Part shown: in pieces, positions 6,833 to 10,704 of the stretch | Position numbering within the stretch: the stretch's first letter is position 1 | How the letters are laid out: every line of letters begins with the position of its first letter | NCBI GenBank assembly: GCA_035720945.1 | Contig: DASTNK010000088.1 | Span: forward strand, 1 to 10,704 | From: SCQX01 sp035720945 | Lineage (GTDB): Bacteria; Pseudomonadota; Gammaproteobacteria; Burkholderiales; Burkholderiaceae_B | DNA length: 10,704 bases | Reading direction: 5' to 3' | Position numbers and translations under genes: made by a program | The notes under the pieces: generated by a model | What the model was told of the DNA's origin: nothing | Databases searched by the model: none | What the model saw: the letters and a program-made list of their open reading frames with translations, nothing else

Positions 6833-6881
6833 CCGACACGCCGCCGGCTCGTGAATGCTTCTCGTTGGACGGCTCAGGAAT
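6825..6881. terminator. Inverted repeat spanning the ntrX/bioC convergent junction
   Basis: Bases 6825-6832 (attcctga) pair perfectly with 6874-6881 (tcaggaat). Three more pairs (6833-6835 with 6870-6872) extend the stem past a bulged base 6873. The loop is 34 bases. Each arm contains the stop codon of one of the two converging genes. The place fits a shared, bidirectional transcription end, but there is no T-run and the loop is long, so termination is unproven. Confidence 0.3.
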
Positions 6882-7803
6882 CGGTCTCGTCGCGTGGGCG
6901 CACGCGCGGGCGGTGCCCTGACGCGTCCACCGGGGCGGCGGGGCGGCCAATGACTTTCCGCGGCATGGATCGCCATGCATGGCCGTAGGCGATTTCGAGC
7001 TCGAGGTGGATCGTGCCGTCCATATGACGCTGTTTTTCCAGCGCCGCCGTCAGCCGCTGCTTCCAGGCGCGCCCCGCCAGGCCCCGTTGCCTGGCCAGGC
7101 TGGGGTTGCCACCCAGGTCGCGGATGTCGTCCAGCAGCTTTCCGGCTTCGCGGTATGTCAGGGTGAGAATCTCCTGGTCCATGACCGGGTCGGAGAATCC
7201 GCGCTGGATCAGCAGGTCGCCGAAATCATGCATGTCGACGAAGGCGGGTGTCGCCGTGTGAATGTCGGCGGCCGTCAGCGCCTCGCGCAGGTTCTTCAAC
7301 GAACCCGGACCCAGGCAGGAAAACATGACCAGCGCGCCCGGCTTGAGTGTGCGCCGCCATTCGCTCAGCACGTCGTGCGGGCGTGGGTGCCAGTGCAGCG
7401 CCATGTTGGACCAGATCAGGTCGAGTGACTCGTCGGGCAGACCGGACGCGGCCATGTCGGCTTCGACGAACCGGACGGCGCGCGCGGGTTTGTTGCGCAG
7501 CTTGTTCCACAGGCCCGGCTTTTCCGTATAGCGCTGGCGCGCCACGTCGAGCAGCGCGGCGCAGGAGTCCAGCCCTGTGTAGTCCATCTCCGGGTAGCGC
7601 GATCTCAGCGGCTCGATGGCATGGCCCGCGCCGCAGCCGGCATCCAACACCGACTTGGGGGCCACGCGGATGTAGCTCAGGCGCTGCAGCATGCGTTGGG
7701 CGACTTCCCCGTACAGGAACTGTGCCGCATCCAGCGGGCTGCGGCGCGAGAATTGCTGGATGACGTGGGCGGGGCTCAGGGGCAGAGTCGGGGGCTGTGA
7801 CAT
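6874..7803 (-). CDS. bioC: BioC-like SAM-dependent methyltransferase (probable malonyl-ACP O-methyltransferase)
   Basis: BioC methylates the free carboxyl of malonyl-ACP so that it can prime pimelate synthesis for biotin. The 309-residue product has a class I methyltransferase fold: S-V-L-D-A-G-C-G-A-G at 51-60 (SAM loop), an acidic residue in T-G-L-D-S, and F-V-E-A-D-M. The L-I-W-S-N-M-A-L-H-W stretch and the later F-V-D-M-H-D-F-G-D-L-L and L-T-L-T-Y-R segments are typical of BioC-type proteins. The N-terminus, with V-I-Q-Q-F-S-R-R-S in place of the family F-x-R-x-A-x-x-Y helix, also fits. It is longer than E. coli BioC (about 250), with a basic, proline-containing tail after residue 280. 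No other biotin gene is visible. It is divergent from comF; the ATG at 7803 has only a weak ribosome site. Methyltransferase is near certain, the BioC assignment probable; a different carboxyl methyltransferase is the alternative. Confidence 0.75.
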   Translation of the reverse strand: MSQPPTLPLSPAHVIQQFSRRSPLDAAQFLYGEVAQRMLQRLSYIRVAPKSVLDAGCGAGHAIEPLRSRYPEMDYTGLDSCAALLDVARQRYTEKPGLWNKLRNKPARAVRFVEADMAASGLPDESLDLIWSNMALHWHPRPHDVLSEWRRTLKPGALVMFSCLGPGSLKNLREALTAADIHTATPAFVDMHDFGDLLIQRGFSDPVMDQEILTLTYREAGKLLDDIRDLGGNPSLARQRGLAGRAWKQRLTAALEKQRHMDGTIHLELEIAYGHAWRSMPRKVIGRPAAPVDASGHRPRVRPRDETDS

Positions 7804-7884
7804 TCTGGTGTGTATCGTCTGGTTCGCGGCGGGCGGTTGTGTTTAGATGCCCGGAGGAGTGTGGCGAAGAAACGGAGGCTCATT
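7804..7884. promoter_or_regulatory. Divergent bioC/comF intergenic region
   Basis: Only 81 bases separate the two divergent starts, so promoters for both genes must lie here or reach into the coding ends. I cannot find a convincing -35/-10 pair on either strand. Two GGAGG boxes are visible on the plus strand, at 7853-7857 and 7874-7878; the second serves the chosen comF start. No BirA-type operator is recognisable, so biotin control of the bioC-like gene is not supported by sequence. Confidence 0.35.
7874..7878 (+). promoter_or_regulatory. Ribosome binding site that fixes the comF start
   Basis: GGAGG stands six bases before the ATG at 7885. This favours that start over the in-frame GTG at 7810, which has no ribosome site, and the GTG at 7861, whose GGAGG at 7853-7857 is only three bases away. 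Confidence 0.75.
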
Positions 7885-8676
7885 ATGGCGTATCCCGAGG
7901 GCGTGCGCGAATCGGTGTCGGCCACCCTGGCACGGTTGGCGCGATGCGCCGGTGTTTCGCGTCGCTGGGTCGAGAGCAAGGTCGATGCCCTGCCGTCGGA
8001 TTGTCTTTTGTGTCGGGGCCGGGCCCGGGCCGGCCGGCTTTGCCCAGACTGTTTGGCCGAGGTCTCGGCCACGATGCGGGATGGCCGGCGGCGCTGCGCG
8101 ATCTGCGCATTGTCTCTCGAAGGGCTGGACACCTGTCCCGACTGCGCCGCCATGCCGCCGTCGTTTGATAGAGTGTTGGCGGCGTTCGACTATGAGTTCC
8201 CTGGCGATTTGCTCATTCATCAACTGAAAGAGACCCGGCGTTTCACGTGTGCGAGGGTGCTGTCTGGAATCCTGGCGCAACGCATCCACGTGGACCCGGC
8301 CGGGCTGCCGCATCATACAATCCTGGTTCCAGTGCCGGCCAGCCGCGCGTCGGTCCGCAAGCGTGGCTTCAACCCCGCCGCAGAAGTCGCCCGGTCGTTG
8401 GCGTGGCGGCTGGGGTTGGCTTGTCGTCCCGCCCTGCTGAGACGCGTGCGTGAAGGTGTGCGCCAGGCCAGTCTGTCGCGAGGCGAGCGCATCCGGAACG
8501 CCCGGGGTCTGTACGAGTGCACGGGGCGCGTCGATGGATACGACATCGCCGTCGTCGATGATGTTCTGACCACCGGCAGCACTGCACATGGTATCGCGCG
8601 GGCGTTCAAGGATTCTGGCGCCGCATCGGTGAGTGTGCTGGTTCTCGCACGCACGCGACATCACTTTTCTTCCTGA
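7885..8676 (+). CDS. comF: ComF family protein (zinc-finger plus phosphoribosyltransferase-like domain)
   Basis: The 263-residue protein has two CxxC pairs, C40/C43 and C53/C56, forming a probable zinc finger. A second four-cysteine set lies at C71/C74 and C84/C87. The type I phosphoribosyltransferase-like domain follows, with the ComF hallmark R-K-R-G-F-N-P-A (158-165) and the PRPP-binding loop V-V-D-D-V-L-T-T-G-S-T at 223-233. Relatives (ComFC, GntX) are needed for natural transformation in some bacteria, at the step of moving incoming single-stranded DNA; no enzymatic reaction is firmly known. E. coli gntX lies beside bioH, and here comF lies beside a bioC-like gene, so a biotin-gene neighbourhood recurs. 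It is followed after 10 bases by trmL, probably co-transcribed. No other competence gene is in the window, so a role in DNA uptake here is open. Confidence 0.92.
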   Translation: MAYPEGVRESVSATLARLARCAGVSRRWVESKVDALPSDCLLCRGRARAGRLCPDCLAEVSATMRDGRRRCAICALSLEGLDTCPDCAAMPPSFDRVLAAFDYEFPGDLLIHQLKETRRFTCARVLSGILAQRIHVDPAGLPHHTILVPVPASRASVRKRGFNPAAEVARSLAWRLGLACRPALLRRVREGVRQASLSRGERIRNARGLYECTGRVDGYDIAVVDDVLTTGSTAHGIARAFKDSGAASVSVLVLARTRHHFSS

Positions 8677-8686
8677 TGGATGACTC

Positions 8687-9169
8687 ATGTTTCATATCGT
8701 ACTGGTTGCGCCCGAAATTCCCCCCAACACAGGCAACGTCATCCGGTTGGCGGCCAATACCGGTGCGCGTCTGCATTTGGTGCGCCCGTTGGGTTTCGAG
8801 CTGGATGACCGGAAACTCAAGCGGGCGGGGCTCGACTATCACGAGTGGGCCGACATGCGGGTGCATGACACGCTGGAGAAAGCGTTTTCCCACATTGGCG
8901 GCGACCCGGCCCGCCGTTTCGCCATCACGACCCGCGGCGCGCGCCATATCGACGCGCTCACGTTCCAGGCCGGCGATGTCTTCGTGTTCGGCCGCGAGAC
9001 CGCCGGCTTGTCGGCTGAACAAATGGCTTGGTTCCCCGACGGGCAGCGCATCCGCCTGCCCATGATGCCCGGGCAGCGCAGCCTCAACCTGTCGAATGCC
9101 GTGGCGGTCACGGTGTATGAGGCTTGGCGCCAAGAGGGCTATCGGGGCGCGGTCGGCATCGACGCCTAG
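8687..9169 (+). CDS. trmL: tRNA (cytidine/uridine-34-2'-O)-methyltransferase TrmL
   Basis: TrmL is a SPOUT-class enzyme that 2'-O-methylates the wobble base (C34 or U34) of certain tRNA-Leu isoacceptors. The product of 160 residues matches the small single-domain TrmL length. Motif 1 is A-P-E-I-P-P-N-T-G-N-V-I-R (8-20), motif 2 is V-F-V-F-G-R-E-T-A-G-L (98-108), and motif 3 is I-R-L-P-M-M-P-G-Q-R-S-L-N-L-S-N-A-V-A (122-140). Together the motifs form the trefoil-knot SAM site; R20 and the S-L-N-L-S segment are typical. The longer TrmH and TrmJ families are excluded by size. The start ATG at 8687 has only a poor ribosome site (gga at 8679-8681), and with a 10-base gap after the comF stop it may be translated by coupling. 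In relatives gpsA is often nearby, as here. Confidence 0.95.
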   Translation: MFHIVLVAPEIPPNTGNVIRLAANTGARLHLVRPLGFELDDRKLKRAGLDYHEWADMRVHDTLEKAFSHIGGDPARRFAITTRGARHIDALTFQAGDVFVFGRETAGLSAEQMAWFPDGQRIRLPMMPGQRSLNLSNAVAVTVYEAWRQEGYRGAVGIDA

Positions 9170-9228
9170 CGTCCTGTTTGACTAATTCGGCTGCTTATCC
9201 TCGGCGCGTTGCGCAGAGAATGGCGCCC

Positions 9229-10224
9229 CTAATCCCGAGACAGGTGCAGGCGATCGATCAGGCCACCCCATTTCACGGTATCGGACTTGATCAGCGCGGT
9301 CAGTTGCTCCGGTGTCGAAGGGGCTGGTGAAAAATAGAGGGCTTCCATTCTCTTCTTCACGTCGGGCCGCCGCAGTATCTGGGTGATCGCCGTGTTCAGC
9401 CGGGCAACGATGTCCTTGGGTGTGCCCGCCGGCACGAACATGGCGTCCCACGAGATCGACTCGAACCCCGGATAGCCTTGTGAAGCCATGGTGGGGATGC
9501 CGGGCAGTATGTCGCTGGGTTTGAGGCTGGTGATGGCCAGGGCCCGTACCTTGTGCGCCTGGATCTGGGGCATGGCGATGCCCGGCACCATGAAGCTCGC
9601 CTGGATGTCACCCGAGACGACCGATCGAACGACTTCCGGGAATCCGGCGTACGGAATCTGTTGCAGCTTGATGTCGGCCTTGTGCTCCAGCATGGCCATG
9701 CACAGATGCGACGAGCTCCCGGGGCCGACGGTCCCGAAGTTCAATGAGTCGGGTTTTGCCTTGGCCAGCGCGACGAATTCCGACACGGTCTTGGCGGGGG
9801 AGTTCTGCGGCACGATGAGCACGTTGGGACTGGTGCCGATCAACGTGATGGGAGTGAGTTGATCGGGTTTGTAGCCCAGTGTTTTCTTGTAGAGCTTGGG
9901 TGCGGTGACCATCGGGCCATTGATGGTCATCAGGATGGTGTACCCATCAGGTTTGGCGCGTGTGGCTTCGCGTGTGCCGATGTTGCCGCCGGCGCCGGGT
10001 TTGTTTTCGACGATGACGTGCTGGCCCAGCGTCTTGCCGAGTGGGTCGGCAATGACGCGTGCGAGAATGTCCGGGGACGACCCTGGGGGAAACGGTACGA
10101 TCATGTGCAGGGGTTTGTCGGGCCAGGTGCCGGCGAACGACGGTGCGCTGAAAGTGGCCGCGGCCAGAGCCAGGCCCAGGGCGGTCTTGTGCCAGATGCG
10201 GCGGGAACGGGAAAATGCTTTCAT
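9229..10224 (-). CDS. Bug/TctC-family periplasmic solute-binding protein (orphan)
   Basis: The 331-residue product starts with a basic region (R-S-R-R-I-W-H-K), a hydrophobic core (T-A-L-G-L-A-L-A-A-A-T-F) and a likely signal peptidase site at S-F-A at about 29-31. The mature protein begins T-W-P-D-K-P-L-H-M-I-V-P-F-P-P-G, the Bug (Bordetella uptake gene) signature. Further family marks are V-E-N-K-P-G-A-G-G-N-I-G, a F-G-T-V-G-P-G-S-S-S-H-L stretch, and P-Y-A-G-F-P-E. Family members bind small carboxylates or amides and can feed a TctAB-type permease or act in signalling. No permease gene is in the window, so this copy is an orphan and its ligand cannot be read. The ATG at 10224 has AAGGA six bases upstream; the frame continues to 10392 but that would overlap gpsA. 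It lies 37 bases downstream of gpsA on the same strand. Confidence 0.92.
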   Translation of the reverse strand: MKAFSRSRRIWHKTALGLALAAATFSAPSFAGTWPDKPLHMIVPFPPGSSPDILARVIADPLGKTLGQHVIVENKPGAGGNIGTREATRAKPDGYTILMTINGPMVTAPKLYKKTLGYKPDQLTPITLIGTSPNVLIVPQNSPAKTVSEFVALAKAKPDSLNFGTVGPGSSSHLCMAMLEHKADIKLQQIPYAGFPEVVRSVVSGDIQASFMVPGIAMPQIQAHKVRALAITSLKPSDILPGIPTMASQGYPGFESISWDAMFVPAGTPKDIVARLNTAITQILRRPDVKKRMEALYFSPAPSTPEQLTALIKSDTVKWGGLIDRLHLSRD

Positions 10225-10230
10225 GAGCGA

Positions 10231-10235
10231 TCCTT
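10231..10235 (-). promoter_or_regulatory. Ribosome binding site that fixes the Bug-protein start
   Basis: On the minus strand AAGGA lies six bases before the ATG ending at 10224. That start directly precedes a textbook signal peptide, which rules against the 56-codon upstream extension. Confidence 0.7.
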
Positions 10236-10261
10236 GGCAAGAGGGAAAATGGAAGAGCGTG

Positions 10262-10704
10262 TCACGGCGGTGAGGCGGCTTCGGTGCGTGCCTGGCGCGC
10301 CAGCAGCCCCGCGACCGCCTGATGGGGCGCCATGCCGTCGAACAGCACTCGGCAGACCGCGTGGGTGATGGGGAGATCGATATGATGCGCACGTCCCAGC
10401 GCCAACGCGGCGCCCGCGCAGCGCGCCCCCTCGATGGTGGTGCCGCTGGCCAGCACCTGGCGCGGATCCTGGCCCTGCCCGATGGCCAGTCCGGCTTGAC
10501 GATTCCGCGATAGCGGGCCGGTGGCCGTCAGGACCAGATCACCCAGGCCGGTCAGGCCCATGAAGGTGTCCGCCTGGCCACCCAGCGCGACGCCCAGGCG
10601 TTGCATCTCGGCCAGGCCGCGGGTGATCAGGGCCGCCCGGGCATTGGTGCCCAGGCCCAGTCCGTCGGCGATGCCGCAGGCAATGGCCATGATGTTCTTG
10701 AGGG
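10262..10704 (-). CDS. gpsA: Glycerol-3-phosphate dehydrogenase [NAD(P)+], C-terminal part (5' end outside window)
   Basis: GpsA reduces dihydroxyacetone phosphate to sn-glycerol-3-phosphate for phospholipid synthesis in the cytoplasm. The visible 146 or so residues are the C-terminal helical domain. At the window edge L-K-N-I-M-A-I-A carries the conserved catalytic lysine. Then come G-L-G-L-G-T-N-A-R-A-A-L-I-T-R-G-L-A-E-M, with the substrate-phosphate-binding N-A-R, and F-M-G-L-T-G-L-G-D-L-V-L-T-A-T, S-R-N-R and an E-G-A segment, all in the family order. The N-terminal NAD(P)-binding fold lies outside. It ends with a Pro-containing tail and TGA at 10262-10264, 37 bases before the Bug-family gene, with no terminator visible between them. 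No start can be judged here. Confidence 0.95.
   Translation of the reverse strand, partial: LKNIMAIACGIADGLGLGTNARAALITRGLAEMQRLGVALGGQADTFMGLTGLGDLVLTATGPLSRNRQAGLAIGQGQDPRQVLASGTTIEGARCAGAALALGRAHHIDLPITHAVCRVLFDGMAPHQAVAGLLARQARTEAASPP

Noticed and set aside
7810..7884. 25-codon N-terminal extension of comF from a GTG
   Set aside because: There is no ribosome site at 7810, while GGAGG is ideally placed before the ATG at 7885.
8014..8038. 25-base run of only G and C in comF, containing short palindromes
   Set aside because: It codes for an Arg/Ala/Gly loop between the first two CxxC pairs; high G+C codon use explains it well enough.
9170..9228. Possible terminator between trmL and the Bug-family gene
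   Set aside because: Only short GC-rich matches (ggcgc/gcgcc and gcg/cgc) with no T-run; too weak to annotate.
10225..10392. 56-codon extension of the Bug-family protein
   Set aside because: It runs into gpsA coding sequence and would bury the signal peptide; AAGGA precedes the ATG at 10224.
1..10704. Defence system, CRISPR array, prophage, insertion sequence or integrative element
   Set aside because: All long coding regions match housekeeping or regulatory families, there are no spaced direct repeats, no recombinase and no clear composition break.

Overview
The window is a G+C-rich, densely coded chromosomal segment. Its gene content and orthologue style point to a betaproteobacterium, most likely Alcaligenaceae (Bordetella/Achromobacter-like). 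The clues are the rsmB-DUF4390-ntrY-ntrX order, a short NtrX-like regulator, a long BioC-type methyltransferase next to comF, and an orphan Bug-type periplasmic binding protein. I see no transposase, integrase, phage gene, tRNA, rRNA or CRISPR array, and no sign of recent gene transfer.

Layout. At the left edge is the 3' end of fmt (+). A hairpin-forming gap separates it from the convergent rimO (-). rimO and rsmB are divergent around a 145-base AT-richer regulatory gap. From rsmB a + strand operon runs rsmB, DUF4390 exported protein, ntrY, ntrX. The DUF4390 and ntrY reading frames overlap by 52 bases. ntrX converges on a bioC-like methyltransferase (-). The bioC-like gene and comF are divergent, with 81 bases between starts. 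comF is followed 10 bases later by trmL (+). On the right, a Bug/TctC-type binding protein (-) lies just downstream of gpsA (-), which is cut by the window edge.

Functionally, four genes act on the translation machinery: Fmt on initiator tRNA, RimO on ribosomal protein S12, RsmB on 16S rRNA and TrmL on the tRNA wobble base. NtrY and the NtrX-like protein form a membrane two-component pair, with the DUF4390 protein as a conserved envelope neighbour of unknown role. The bioC-like protein probably starts biotin synthesis, ComF is a zinc-finger/phosphoribosyltransferase-fold protein, and GpsA makes glycerol-3-phosphate for phospholipids.

Most of the window is ordinary core genome, and I do not find a clearly new multi-gene system. 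The best leads are the NtrX-like regulator, which lacks the central sigma-54 AAA+ domain, and a perfect 26-base palindrome exactly in its linker. Other leads are the overlapping DUF4390/ntrY start with no visible ribosome binding site, hairpins at both convergent gene junctions, and a hairpin in the rimO leader.
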